DNA of 64,000 nucleotides, from NCBI GenBank assembly GCA_963920765.1, contig OY987246.1, forward strand, positions 16,612,868 to 16,676,867, in the 5' to 3' direction. Of this stretch, positions 1 to 11,829 are shown in pieces; within the stretch, counting starts at the first letter, position 1, and each line of letters opens with the position of its first letter. Source of the stretch: Ulota crispa. Lineage: Eukaryota > Streptophyta > Bryopsida > Orthotrichales > Orthotrichaceae. The notes beneath the pieces were generated by a model. The model did not search any database. It saw only the letters and a list, made by a program, of their open reading frames with translations, and was not told where the DNA came from. The translations under genes were made by a program, and so were the position numbers.

Positions 1-110
1 ATGTGCCCTGTACATTCAATCCCGGCTTTCTTTGCGACACTACGTACCATCCTGCCTAAGAGTTTTTCAATTCGGCTAGCGGTCAGGTACTTCTCAACAA
101 TTGTTGACGC
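1..110 (-). CDS. possible partial exon running off the left edge
   Basis: On the minus strand a frame stays open from about 110 down to base 1 and continues past the window. It reads as a polar, helix-like peptide containing EKYLTASRIEKLLGRM and then SVAKKAGIE. An in-frame TGA lies just upstream, so it would have to begin after an acceptor, for example the AG before AAGTACCTG. I do not recognise the protein. The amino-acid composition looks more like real coding sequence than the surrounding AT-rich DNA, but about 36 codons is too little to be sure. Confidence 0.25.
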
Positions 111-526
111 AAGGGATTGTAAAATAGAGTTTCAACTTCAGTGGACATAGGGATCTCACCAATACCAAATAGTCTCAGCCCAAATTATCAGCGGCTGTTT
201 TGTAAGTATCCAGAAAAAGGGGTTGGCAACAAGGCATGAGGTGTTTTGCAGCCCTGATATCATTATACAGTTTACTATCGGTACTATATGTTTTCTGATC
301 CTTGTCTTCGTTTTCTCATCAGTGTGCTGATGCGAAATTCTGCGAGATTTATATTACAGTCGTTTCGTTGAAGAACAGTTTGCAAGTTGTTGAGTCCTGA
401 GCACATACGATGACTTCAATTTATGCCAACCAGTAAATTTTTATGCCCTCGTACTGTGGTATGCTTGATGCTGGTTCATGAAACTTTATTCATATCAGAA
501 CCCAAACTCACAGGCGGTTCATAGTA

Positions 527-852
527 AGGTAGGAGGCTCATAAACTGACCATCTAAGGGCTGAAACTGAGTTTGGGGAGGTGGAACTTCTTGGATTATTT
601 TTCAGTAAATTTTCCTTGAAAGACATGAGGAATTGGCATCTAACCCAAGTGATTTCATATTTTTTTGGAGCTTTGTGGAATTAGTTAAGAAATTTTGAAG
701 TTGAAGTGGCATAGGCCATAAAAGTGCCCACCTTCTCAAATGTATACTATTTGTACATTTTTGAAGACTATGAAAAACAACATGTACAAATGGAGTACAT
801 TTAAAAAAGGTGGGTGGTTTTAAGGCCTCAGCTCTTTTAGAACCTCCTACCT
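527..852 (+). mobile_element. AGGTAG-ended MITE, family A, copy 1
   Basis: A 326-bp non-coding element. It starts AGGTAGGAGG after a TA and ends CCTCCTACCT before TG (a decayed TA). Its interior matches the copies at 13700-14049 and 16380-16705, including the GTACATTT motifs and a stretch near GGGGAGGTGG. Terminal inverted repeats plus TA target sites suggest a non-autonomous Tc1/mariner-type element. Confidence 0.8.
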
Positions 853-1113
853 TGTGTCCTGCGTCCCATTTGTGCAAGGCCCCCCCTTCTCAAGATTCCA
901 ACTCTGTGGTGTTACTAAGGGGCAACAGGAAGTACTAAAATTAGCTATGAATATTCTGTGCAAAAAATTGGTGGGACTTGGGTCGTTAGTCAGGTAGAGC
1001 AAACTTTCAGCCATAATCTCAAGCAAAGTTTTATCTTCACGATGCATAAGCTTCCAATATGTATTGTCATGTAAGAAAAATGTAGTGAACCAAAACATAG
1101 GACTTGGGACATA

Positions 1114-1576
1114 AGGTAGGTAGCCTGAAAAGCGACACTTTAAGGGCTGATCTGCCTTTTCATGGGCACCTTGAGGCAAAGAAGATTTTTGACTAATTCT
1201 TGACAAAGAGGAATGTATGCCTAATGTAACACAACTTTTTCATATTTTTTGAAGCATTATTGAATTGTTGATGAATTTTCAAAGTTTTTTGTAATTGGCA
1301 CCTATTTGTGATTCTAGGACTCCCATAAACTGTTCCCCATGCCACTTGCAAAGAGATGAGGTGAAAGCAAGGAGTATGATTGGCTCTTGCAATAGAATAC
1401 ACATTTTTTTCTATGTCTAAAGAGGGTCCATTTAAGAACCACCTCATATCCATTCCTAAGCTTCCCATGGGACGCTTTATTTGAGAAGGGACACAATTTG
1501 AGCTACCTACCTTAGTGTTTTGAGCTACATATGGAACACTTTATTTGAGAAGGGACGCAATTTGAGCTACCTACCT
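1114..1576. mobile_element. AGGTAG-ended MITE, family D, with duplicated end
   Basis: The element begins AGGTAGGTAGC after TA (1112-1113) and ends GCTACCTACCT before TA at 1512. The last roughly 45 bp are repeated directly, giving a second identical end at 1576, 64 bp further on. No protein-coding potential was seen. Confidence 0.65.
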
Positions 1577-1908
1577 TAGTGTTTGGAACATAGTTTGAAA
1601 TGCCAAATCTCACCTTTTGACTATGAATTAGTCAAAGATTGAGATCTCAATGGAATTTGAGATGTGAGACATAGTGTGAATAACCCCTCACTATTTGGTC
1701 ATCATTCATCACTACTCCAACCCCTTAACATTTCTTTCTAGTTTAGAGCAATTATTGACAATCAAAATACATGCTTAGCATTAAAATTCAATACTAAGGT
1801 TTCTTAATGTTGACTCTTGCAATGTTTATAATGATTGGTAAAGAAAGTGAAACTTTGCTCCTAGAGTTGGATTTAGCAAAAACAAGCTAAAGTAAAATTA
1901 CAAGTCTA

Positions 1909-2220
1909 AGGTAGGAGCACCCATAAACAACAAACTAAGGGTTTTGAACATGATGACTATTAATAAACAACTAGCAAATTATAGAATCCTATAAGGAACA
2001 AAAAAAAATAAGTTCGCACTTTTGGATGTATTATTTGGATACTGTGAGAATAAATTGTGAATTTTTAAAAAGCAAACAATTGTTACACCCACAACCAACA
2101 CTAAGATTTCATGTTCACATGTTGTACATCCTTGTAATTACATCTATTCATTTCCACAAATTTTCCAAGATTTTAAAGGTGACGGTTATGGGGACACTGA
2201 CGCTTATGGGTGTCCTACCT
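1909..2220 (+). mobile_element. AGGTAG-ended MITE, family B, copy 1
   Basis: A 312-bp element flanked by TA on both sides (1907-1908 and 2221-2222). Left end AGGTAGGAGCACCCATAA, right end TTATGGGTGTCCTACCT. It shares the internal AAGGGTTTTG near its left end with the other family B copies. Confidence 0.75.
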
Positions 2221-2346
2221 TACTAGCCAATTGTAAGAACACAAATGGCTATGCACAAAAATGAGGGATTATTATTACTTGCTTCTTTTCACGGTTTTGG
2301 TTACCCTGCACTCAATTGAAAATTAATTAGCATGAGAATTCATTAA

Positions 2347-2453
2347 CCCTTCAGTGTTCAGGGTACCTCAAAATATACTAAAAAAGGGCCAAATTTCAGC
2401 GTCCACTGTATCTCCAGATACACACTGAAAGGGGGTCAAATTTCAGCCCCGGG
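2347..2453. mobile_element. TTAA-flanked CCC...GGG mini-element, copy 1
   Basis: A 107-bp element between two TTAA tetranucleotides (2343-2346 and 2454-2457). It begins CCCTTCAG and ends CCCCGGG. The TTAA site with CCC/GGG ends is the piggyBac signature. It is short and has no coding capacity. Confidence 0.5.
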
Positions 2454-2457
2454 TTAA

Positions 2458-3230
2458 AATAATATTAACAAACATTTGGAAGCGTAAAAGCTGTTAAGAA
2501 ATCAAGAATTCACTTCTGAAAAAGTCACAGAAGCCACGAAAATGTAAAAAAAATCTCATAAGTAACAAAATAAATAGAGGTTTACAGATGAAAACTCAGA
2601 ATTCAGTGCACTCCATGTTTAATGAATGGAAACGAAATGAACATTCACAAATCAAATGAAAACTGGACATCCACAAATGGACAAAGAAACGGGAATTGGA
2701 TTCAAACGTATAAAAAATTCCTCGATTGAATAATAACAACTGACCTTGCATCTGTGCCAACGTCACATTTAAAATGTGATATATTTCTCAAGGCCGCCAA
2801 ATTCAATCAAGCAAATATAATGAAACTAGTCTTTTATACACTTCATACACAAGCTATCTTAATGTCTATGTAAACGCATACTTCAATATAAACACATTTT
2901 ATGTAAAATCAGAATGCACTTCACTCACATCTCACAAATTGCAACACGTCTTTCTCAAACTTATAAAAAAGTTACTTATCACACATGCCACATGACATTT
3001 ACATGAAACAAGCATTTACTAAAAACTCTTGAAAGAAACTCGGAACAGTAAATCTTAAATGAAAGTGGAACCGAAATTAAATGTAAGCAAAAGAAAAGGA
3101 TATAGAAATTCACAGCTGTAAGTAAAAATTCACTAACGAAGAAGAAACGGAAAATCCACAAACTGATCATTCGCACCAGCATAAATGGAGTGAAGCACCT
3201 AAAAATAATGAGACCACTACCATATTCAAA
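2458..3230. other. AT-rich intergenic DNA
   Basis: I see no gene, RNA or repeat here apart from general AT richness. Confidence 0.5.
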
Positions 3231-3231
3231 A

Positions 3232-3538
3232 GGAAAAATTTCATGAATACCCCTGAAGTTTGCCATATTTTCATAGATACCTGCTTTTTCAGAAATTTCA
3301 CAAATACCCTTGGACCAAAATCTTCAGGCGTTTGTTTTGTTGTACATGTCACTTCCTTCTCCCTTTGTGTGCACACTACTTTCTTGTTATGCATGCGCAT
3401 AAAGGAAGAAGGAAGTCACATGCACAACAAAACAAACGCCTGAAGATTTTGGTCCAAGGGTATTTGTGAAATTTCTGAAAAAGCAGGGGTATCTATGAAA
3501 ATATGGCAAACTTCAGGGGTATCCATGAAATTTTCCCT
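3232..3538. mobile_element. palindromic element with 8-bp target duplication (hAT-like)
   Basis: A 307-bp near-perfect hairpin with arms of about 130 bp or more, centred near 3385. It is flanked by the direct repeat ATTCAAAA (3224-3231 and 3539-3546), an 8-bp duplication typical of hAT superfamily elements. A diverged relative lies at about 61755-62068. It sits about 0.5 kb beyond the stop codon of the receptor-kinase gene. Confidence 0.75.
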
Positions 3539-3546
3539 ATTCAAAA

Positions 3547-4052
3547 TTGTAGTAAGAGCCACTGGCTTGCTCCTCATTGCAACTAGGACTCATTTTCACG
3601 ACATAGTGCAATCCATGGCAAGTTCTGAACGTTCACCGATTAGGAAACAAATCGCCTTGAGTCACAGCAAAGAGCTGTATGTTTCTCAAATTTTTGATCA
3701 CATGACGGCCTCAAATAAATGCCCAGATCGATTAAAAGAATTTGTGCAGGGTCCATATTGTAAGGAACAAGGGATGGATTTGGCAACGAGAGAGTTCATA
3801 CTGAACGGGAAGTAAAAATGGAAAAGCAATTCTAAAGGTTGGGCGTGTACCTCTATCATGAATGGCGGGACGATCGAAAGTGTCACGATGCATAGTCCGA
3901 ATTTTGAAAAGTGCTGGCCCTTCAAAGTAGTGAGTCCTGGAACTCCACTATCTGGAAAATAGAGTGACCACCTTGCAATTATGTGGTAACTCTCACGAGA
4001 GCACAAAAGGGCCCTATGATCTAACTGGATCTGGAGAAGCTCATCCTTCAGG
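3547..4052 (-). other. probable 3' flank/UTR of the receptor kinase
   Basis: This stretch lies directly downstream of the kinase stop codon on the minus strand. No conserved reading frame is visible, so it most likely holds the 3' untranslated region. No clear polyadenylation site was assigned. Confidence 0.4.
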
Positions 4053-7000
4053 TTATGGCCAAACTGTTGAGAATTCTCTTGGTCCATGGTGAACATGATT
4101 ATTTCCATTGACAGCTCCATGATCGCTCTTCGTGACTGCTTTGGATGCTCTCAACCGATGCCAAGCTGGTGGCTTGTGGCCGGTGGAAGTCTTGAGAGGG
4201 CCGGAATTACTCTGGCGACGAAAGGAACCGGAGAGCTGCCAAACAGGGCGACCAGAAGTGGACAACACCGCGGAGGCCGATATGGGCCGTGCATCAGGGT
4301 CTCTACTGAATAATGGGCCGGAGTCGTAATCACTACTGAGGAATGAAGAATCCGGTAGGAACCGTGCTCGGGGGTCACTACTGACGCCGAACTTGGTCAG
4401 GTCGGGGGAATGGTCGTCAGGGTGAGACTCACAAACGTCAGAGTCGTTGTAGACCAGTTTCAGAGCTTGCACGACTTCGCCCATGAACGGTCGATGCGAC
4501 ACTTCCGGCTGGACACACATGGAAGCAATGGCAGCAACCTTGGCAAAGTCGTCAAATGAGAAATCTATGTGAAGGTCTGGGTCGATTAACATTTCCAATC
4601 CTTCTTTCGTTGTGAGCAGAGGACGCGCCCATGTGACCAGATTCTGCTGCCCTTCTGGGTTCTCCATGTCCACAGGCATCCTCCCTGAGAGAAGCTCGAG
4701 AAGAACTACTCCGTAGCTGTACACGTCACTCTTCACGAGCAGGTGGCCGGTCATTGCATATTCAGGTGCCACGTACCTGCGAGTTACAAATCATCCAGTT
4801 ACATCGAAACGCATTACGAGGCGATAGTATCCACAACTGCGAGGAGGCACAAACCATCGAGCAAAACAAGAAAGAATTCCTACAGATGTGACTAGGTTAC
4901 AGTTCTGCTAGTTCGAGGAAATTAGTTTGTGATAACATTAGAACTCACCCAAAAGTACCCATCACGCGAGTCGATATATGCTGACTATGTCCTCCTTCAG
5001 CTGCTGCCTTGGCCAGGCCAAAATCCGATACTTTAGGAGTGAAGTCCATCTCCAGTAAAATATTGCTAGCTTTGAAATCTCGATGTATCACTCTCGGATT
5101 CGAGTCCTCGTGAAGGTAAGCCAGACCCCTAGCTGATCCGAGTGCAATTTTCAGCCTGGCCTCCCAATCTAGTGGCGCGATAAACTTGTCTATACCTGCC
5201 AGTGAGAGCAATAGTGAGTCGGTAATGAAACAAACAGAACTAACAAATTCGAGAGAATGTATGCGATCAACCATGAAACGAAATTGGAAATATCTTCAAA
5301 GTGTGCATCCGTAACATGTTTGCTTACGATTCTTAGGACTTTTAACCTTGTATCTACTTTGGATTGTTCAAAGATTTCTTAACGCCTTAAATATGGTCAA
5401 CAGGAGTCCTACAGAGCCTGCCCTAAAGTTGGCTCTTTGTGCTTACCATGTAAATGCGACTCCACACTGCCATTCAAAATGAGCTCATAAACCAAGCATC
5501 GAATCTCCTCTGTGCATATGCCAACAAGCTTGACAAGGTTTCGATGGTGTAATCGACTCAGCATTTCAACTTCAGCCACAAACTCTCGACCTCCTTGCTG
5601 ATCTCCGCGAGTTAGCACTTTCACAGCTACAGGGGTTCCATCATCCAGTTTCCCCTGATAAACCGTTCCAAATCCACCTTGTCCAACAATATATTCAGGT
5701 TTAAAGTTCTCAGTTGCTCTGACTAGTTCAGCCAGTGAGAAACATTTGGCAGTTCCTGTATATCCCGGCATGCTTGATTCACCGGAGAATGATGCAGCTG
5801 ACTGAAAGCTTCCCGACACTACAGAAACTCCACCTGTGCAGGCACAGCAACCACATGAAAAGTTGTCTTTGAGGCAGTCCTAGCACATTATATGGTATTA
5901 ACAAAGCAAAATCAAAGCACGTTTTTCTCAACATACGAGCCAGATTGCACTGCAGCCTCATGATACTTAAATTTTCATTCTTTGCAATGAGCGCAAGAGG
6001 ACGATTTCATTCGAGAATGATAATGTAGGGGCAAGAATGACACCCGTTCTGCCATTAGCAGTTTTTTTTGCCTCAATGACATTCTCAAAGCATCGTATTG
6101 AAGAGGGAGATTGTTTCTTCTCAGTGTTGGTTGTCTCACTTGTACCTCCATTATGTCTGCTTGTAAGGAGCAGAGTCCTTCTACCAACTGATTGGGATCC
6201 GGGTTCAAAAGAAATGGCAAGCATACCTGAACGAGAAGGGAGTTTCAAGGCAGAAGGATCATTGAGCTCAGAGCCCTTCTCGAGAGACTGGACGCGGCTG
6301 TTGCACTTCATCATTATTAGCCAGATCACACCGAGACTGAGCACTGCACCCATTGTCGATGCTAGAGCAATCACAGCGACTTTTGCATTACTCATCTTGT
6401 GACCAACGTTGTTAAGGCCCACTCCAATCGGTCGCTGAGCAGCCCCTCCACTGCTTGTTGGAGGAAGAGTGGTGTCAGGCTGGGCTTGAGAAGGTGGAGA
6501 AGGTGGAAGGCCTACAAAACAATTTCAATCCATGACGGAAAGGTGATGGGAAAAGTACAGGTAAATTCGTACTTGAGGGATGCCAAACAAAGAACGAGTG
6601 TCAAACACCAGAGTGACCGGACCACGAAATGAACAGAATCTTCCACAACACGTGTTCCCTTTAGCACAATAAAAAACTGCATCTGGTATGAACGAGCTAT
6701 GTAAGTTCAACACCTTGTCTTCCAGAATGTACCACCTCACATCGATACTCATAACCTCCGAACAGTTGAACATTATATTTGAGGCTAGGTCGCTTCGAAG
6801 GAGTTCCTATCTAATACATTTCTTCGTGTATACACCCAGAAGTCGAGAAAACTTCGACGAAACCCTAATGGATTGTAAAACATTGAAATGCGGCAACCTG
6901 ATGCTTATGAAGGTGTTACCTGGATAGCGTACAGAAATGACCAGGTAATGACCAAAGAGGGTTTCATTGAGTTTCAATCTGCGCTCCCAAATTTGTGAAG

Positions 7001-8063
7001 CTATAAGTACTGCAGTAGTGTTATCAAAAGCCGTTGCCAGTGGAACAAACTGGGCAGTCACATCTGTTTTATCCTGCAATTGAGCAACTGCATTCGCCCC
7101 CATTATTCGCACTTGGCTTGGTTGTAGGAAGAGACTCTCAGCAAGTTCTCTAGCCAATTCAGCCACCAACGGAAATAGTTTTTCAAGACTGATTGCTAAT
7201 TGCAAACTTGTAGTCATTGGTATCACGCATCCACAAGGAGCACCCGCTGGCGCGCTAGTAAATCCGTCTTCACATTCTTTGCAATCTGTTGGACATGTAG
7301 AAATTCTCGGCACAGTTATCGTCTCCTCGAATTTCGCAATAGGCAGTATGTCAATTAGTCTCGGTCGATTCTCCGACTCCCTCATCTCTCTACGAATGTC
7401 AAAATTGGTTGCTAACCAAAATTACATTTTATACTCGGCAATAATGCCACAAATCAAGCTTAACAAGGCAAAAAACAAAGAATTATGCGCAAGGAATTTC
7501 CCTAGCTAGTATTCGTACCTTCAGTATTATTTGGAGGCGGAGCGGAGATTATCAATGGCATCGGGGGAAACACTGGAGCAGGTTGAGGAGCAGGTGCTGT
7601 TGCCATCCATGTTCAAGCAAGTATGTCGATGAGTTCAAAAGGCAGCAAATGGGCTTACCAAAAATTTCAGAATGAAAAAGCTCATATCTGCAAGTCAATA
7701 TCAAGCAAAAGCTTCAAAAGGAAGAACAGTAGTTACTATCAGGCATCTGACCTCCATGCCTGGGATGATGATGCCCACGTGCTCTTGGAGAAGGGGCTGG
7801 AATCGGCCTTCTTGACTTTGTCCTATTTGGATGGTGGTGTCTTCCTGGTGGAGCTGCTCCCGAAACATTTACCAATTGCAGGTTCAAAACCTGAGGTGCT
7901 ACGGCAGGCTGCAGATGTATTGCATCAGATGGTCGTGGATGTATAACTAAATTACCCTGGGGCAATTCATCAGAAGATGAAAAGGAGGGAGCGACTGACC
8001 GAAATTTCTGGGCTGGCGGAGGAACCCTAGGAGAGAGCTCATCCGTTGCTGAATATGGCATAG
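4053..8063 (-). CDS. ALE2: ALE2-like receptor-like serine/threonine kinase
   Basis: Plasma-membrane receptor-like kinase of the ALE2 group, which in Arabidopsis acts in epidermal and cuticle signalling. Seven exons with GT-AG introns keep frame: 8063-7752, 7596-7519, 7387-6920, 6511-6227, 5833-5447, 5195-4949, 4776-4053. From the first in-frame ATG (8061) this gives about 832 residues. In order: a Pro-rich, His-rich N-terminal part; a conserved ectodomain at about 130-285 ([31 protein letters not shown]); a membrane helix at about 330-352; then the kinase with [29 protein letters not shown] and APE. Catalytic Lys and both Asp are present, so it should be active. The ectodomain match is what points to ALE2 and not other RLKs. 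The true start is uncertain: the first modelled exon begins at an acceptor (CAG before CTATGCC) and has no signal peptide, so an upstream exon is expected. Confidence 0.88.
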
Positions 8064-9528
8064 CTGCAGCAAAACGGACGACGGTAAATCAGACCCTAAA
8101 CTACATGCATTCTAGATGAGCAATCGAAAATAGATCAGACGTATTCAGATTCTAGTTTATGCTTGATTCAATATCGTTAATCTGGAAAAGGCCGTAGAGC
8201 TCGTTGATCTAATAGCGAGAGGCATCAGACAACACTAACTCGCCTTCAACCCAGATCGCCAATAATAGATTAACTTATTGGGACTTTCTTGAAGGTGTCC
8301 CACAATCCCTGTGAATTCATGAAACAAAACAAGCAGTAGATAAAGATTTTCCGGTCTCAGGACATTGATGAGGCGAACGTGACACAGAAGCATATGAACT
8401 TCGGTGGCACAGCATAATCCGGTTATCTAGAATACTCTCGCCCTTTTTATGAGCCAATTTCTCGAGATAGAAGGGAACATTACTAAAGTATTGTGCTCAC
8501 AAAAAAATATAACAATACTATTAAAATTATTGGCTCGCATGAACTCGTTACCTACCAACATCCACAACTGAAGATAATTAACTATGTGATAGGACGGGTG
8601 AGCTATTATTCTGTCCAAGAAACCATCAATCCTCTGTTTCAGTGCTTGACAGGCGGTTGTTAGAAGTGAGCAAAAAACTTTCTGAAAGCCATGAATGAAG
8701 AGATTGGTGGAGATGGCACTATACCATGGCCAAGCCTGAGAATATTGGTAGCCATTAGAAGCACAGTAAGCAACCCTGCAAATGTGCAGGCATTGCAGCG
8801 CATGATGGCTCTCACCAGTCTTCAAGAGATCTCCCTTGCCACTCCTCTGATATCCGTCCCATCCGTTTCGCTGTGAAAGACGAAAATCATTTAAGCGTGG
8901 GATCTAGCTTGCTTGGCATTTAGCATGTGGTCAGCATCCGGAATTCTTGCCTTCAGGTTCCCACCATTTGTGTACATCCGAAGGACTCGAGTGTAACTGA
9001 TATCTTCTCTGTGTTAACGAACTTCACCGAAAGCTGGTGGCACAAAGTAGATGCATCACCAGAATAATCTGTCATCTACATGGAGGATCTGTATTCTAGG
9101 CTCCTCTTTTAGGTCAGTGCATTCATTGTCGTCCTTTGCAAAGAACAACAAACGTCCGGAGGTCATACTCTGAACAATTTGCAGTTACAACTCCCCGCGA
9201 ATTCCTGGACTCCATAGCTCATACGACGACATCCAATGAAGGCGAATTTTCCACAACAGGCTTCGATGTGTTTCCATCGGTTTCTTGAATATTTCATCTG
9301 AGAATTCTCACCCCGAATCAGCCCTAGTATTTACTCCCATCTTCAATTCTACTCCCTGAAGAATCGAAAACGTATCGCAATGACTCTCGGAACTGCGTTT
9401 TTCAAGTAGCCATTGCATTTGAAGTTTCAATAGTCAATAGAAAGATCTGGACCAAAGCCATGCTCGAACTAAATGCTGAACGACTGCTTTGCCTGTCTTG
9501 TACTTCATCACAAGCAAGCGCACATCAC
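8064..9528 (-). other. intron/upstream region of the receptor-kinase gene
   Basis: No convincing exon was found between the first modelled kinase exon and the candidate signal exon. The sequence is moderately AT-rich, without repeats that I could pair. Confidence 0.35.
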
Positions 9529-9643
9529 TTGCTATGGCATGTGCTCCCAGGATGTTTCCAATTTTAAGCAAGAGTACGAAAAGAAATATAGACTGCACAT
9601 AGAGAAATCCGAAATTCGACAGCCACGTATCAACACCTGCAAC
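9529..9643 (-). CDS. candidate signal-peptide exon of the ALE2-like gene
   Basis: On the minus strand, after an acceptor CAG, an open stretch encodes a hydrophobic run (FLYVQSIFLFVLLL) followed by small residues (GAHAIA), then a GTGATG donor in phase 1. That phase matches the first modelled kinase exon (8063). It resembles a signal peptide. There is no ATG inside it, so a further upstream start exon would be needed. Tentative. Confidence 0.3.
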
Positions 9644-10383
9644 CTGCAAATTCACTTGTATAATCAACTTCTAGTTTCTGCATTATCTGATATATCACAC
9701 CTGACAAACATTTCAGCAATATTCAAAAGAAGCTGTAACAGATGCAAGAAACAACTAACACTTAACGCAAACTCTTTCTAAACTCAGAAATATCAGTAGC
9801 AACGAAAGGCTCAAATAAGCGAACAACCACACGAAGGAGAATGAAACTGATCACATCGCCTTCAGGCATACGACCAAAATTCTTAAGACCGCGACACACA
9901 CGTACTGCGACCAACTCGGTGAACTCACAAACACGAACACAATCACTCCATCAGCATCTATTCAAGCACGCTTAACTCAAACATCACCACTACATCGCAC
10001 GACTCTTTCTGAATATCGTTTTCATCTTAGTTCTCTCTTCTTCACCGCGTGTCTACTAACAAAAGATAGTAAACGCCAGACCTATCGATCATTCCAGCTC
10101 TTCATATATAAACTAGCCGATAAAACGAATCAATCGACTCCTCAAACAGCTAAAAGAAAAATGTACAAGTCCACGAGTCTCACCTCTCACAGCGCAGCAA
10201 CTGCATTGCAAGTCCTCGCCCTACTTATTGAGGCTTTCATGCAGCAAGAGCTCCCGTCGACACCAACGCAAACCAGATACCAACTAACCACCACCTAGCC
10301 TCGACCTAAGCTCCAGTCTAGCGATAGTTCTTCCTTCTGAAGCTCTTCTCTACTAGTCCCGCCATAACGGGCACCATAGCAAG

Positions 10384-10840
10384 CTAAACTACAGCTTGAA
10401 AACATGCAATGCTGGAGAAATTAGAGCATGGACGCGATCGCAAGCCTCTTCTTCTCCGGCCTTGTCCTGCTAGGTGAGGAAGAAATGGTGCAGGAAGGGA
10501 CACAGGCTGGGGGAGTGCGTGATGAGAGCCAGCTAAGGGGAGTTGGCAGTGGCAGAGGTCGGAGGAGAGAGAGGGAGGTGGTGCTGGAGAGGCGACGACA
10601 ACGACGATGGAGGCAACGGAAAGGGCAGGGGAAAGGGGAAAGGCTTTCTTTCGTTCGTGTTTGTCTGAGGGGTCTGCCTGGTGCCTGGGCTTTGGCAGCG
10701 GGCGCTGTGGGGCCTCCATCAATGGCACCCTTCCCGGCTCCCGGTCCACGGGCCGGGTTAGACTGCGATGGGTCGGCCTTCTGTGGTTACCGGTCTCGCC
10801 CCTTCCGATTTTACGGGAATAGGGACCACCATTTTTGATT
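10384..10840 (-). promoter_or_regulatory. GC-rich, pyrimidine-rich leader/promoter of the receptor-kinase gene
   Basis: This is the only GC-rich island upstream of the kinase gene. Read on the minus strand it contains long CT-rich tracts (around 10600-10650), as in plant 5' leaders. Open frames on both strands look like by-products of GC content. Transcription probably starts here and runs left. No TATA box was assigned. Confidence 0.4.
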
Positions 10841-11218
10841 TGAAAAGCGGTTTAACCGCTAAACGTCCGAGAGGATGAAAATCGTTCTTTTGATGCCAAA
10901 AAATCATTCTGAGAGTAAGGAATAAAACGTTTTTTTTTTTAAAAAAATTTGAAAGTGGTCACAATGATGTGTCACATTATTGAATTCTAAAATTAGTCGC
11001 TTTCAATGCTTTCATCTTTTTTTTTAAATCAATTTGTGAAAAGATGTACAAGGTCCCCTGCTACTCTTTTTGAGAGGGCAGCATACACTATTGACTTTTC
11101 ATTCTTTTGAGGAGAATATTCTTTTTAGTGTGCACATGCTATACGTTGTTTGCTGCCCATGAACAGTGTATTTAGCCCCAGGTTGGTAGCAAGTTTGGGA
11201 CCAGTCCTTTAAGGGTTG

Positions 11219-11424
11219 AGGTAGTGGGTTAATAGGTTTTAATTGCGTTCATGTTCTAATTGTGTTCAGCTCTAGGAACAAGAGACATTTTAGATGAAAT
11301 ATTTATGATTGTCATTGTTTAGTTAGGTAGGCTTAGCATATGTCATAGATATTTCATCTAAAATATCTCTTGTTCCTAGAGTTGAATGCAATTAGAACAT
11401 GAACACCATTAGAGCCCACTACTT
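11219..11424. mobile_element. fold-back (inverted-repeat) element
   Basis: Two arms of about 85 bp (11221-11309 and 11340-11421) are reverse complements with few mismatches and a loop of about 30 bp. They share GTTCATGTTCTAATTG and GGAACAAGAGA-type sequence. The whole can form one hairpin. No coding capacity. Confidence 0.7.
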
Positions 11425-11484
11425 TAAAGTGCGTTAACACATGACAAATGAATTTGCCAATGGGAATAGGAGGCGTGTGTACTA

Positions 11485-11829
11485 GGTAGGTATGTCCATT
11501 CCCAACCATTCAACCCAATGCCGCTCAAATGTACATTTTGTGTACATTTTAACTCTCAAATCTGGGCACATCATAGATGTCTTATTTTCTATGCATAAAC
11601 CCATTTCTAACCATTGAACCTAGTGTTGCTCATAGAAAATAAGACATATATGACAAACTTGAGAGTTATAAAGTATGCCATGTGTACACATGAGCGGCAT
11701 TAGGTTTGATGGTCGGGAACAGGTCTATGCATAGAAAATAAAATATCTATGATATGCCTAGATTTGAGAGCTAAAAAGTTTGTCATGAGCGGCATTAGGT
11801 TCGATGGTCAGGAATGGGTGCACCTACCT
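11485..11829. mobile_element. AGGTAG-ended MITE, family C
   Basis: About 345 bp, beginning GGTAGGTATGTCCATTCC after TA and ending GGAATGGGTGCACCTACCT before TA. The interior carries several direct and inverted copies of an AGAAAATAAGACAT / GAGCGGCATTAGGT-type module, so it is internally duplicated. Confidence 0.7.

Noticed and set aside
3495..3815. 106-codon plus-strand ORF
   Set aside because: Starts inside the palindromic transposon and runs through the kinase 3' flank; no family resemblance.
10384..10838. ORFs of 121-136 codons on both strands
   Set aside because: Low-complexity Arg/Gly or Pro/Ser products of a GC-rich, CT-rich leader; no conserved motif and overlapping frames on both strands.
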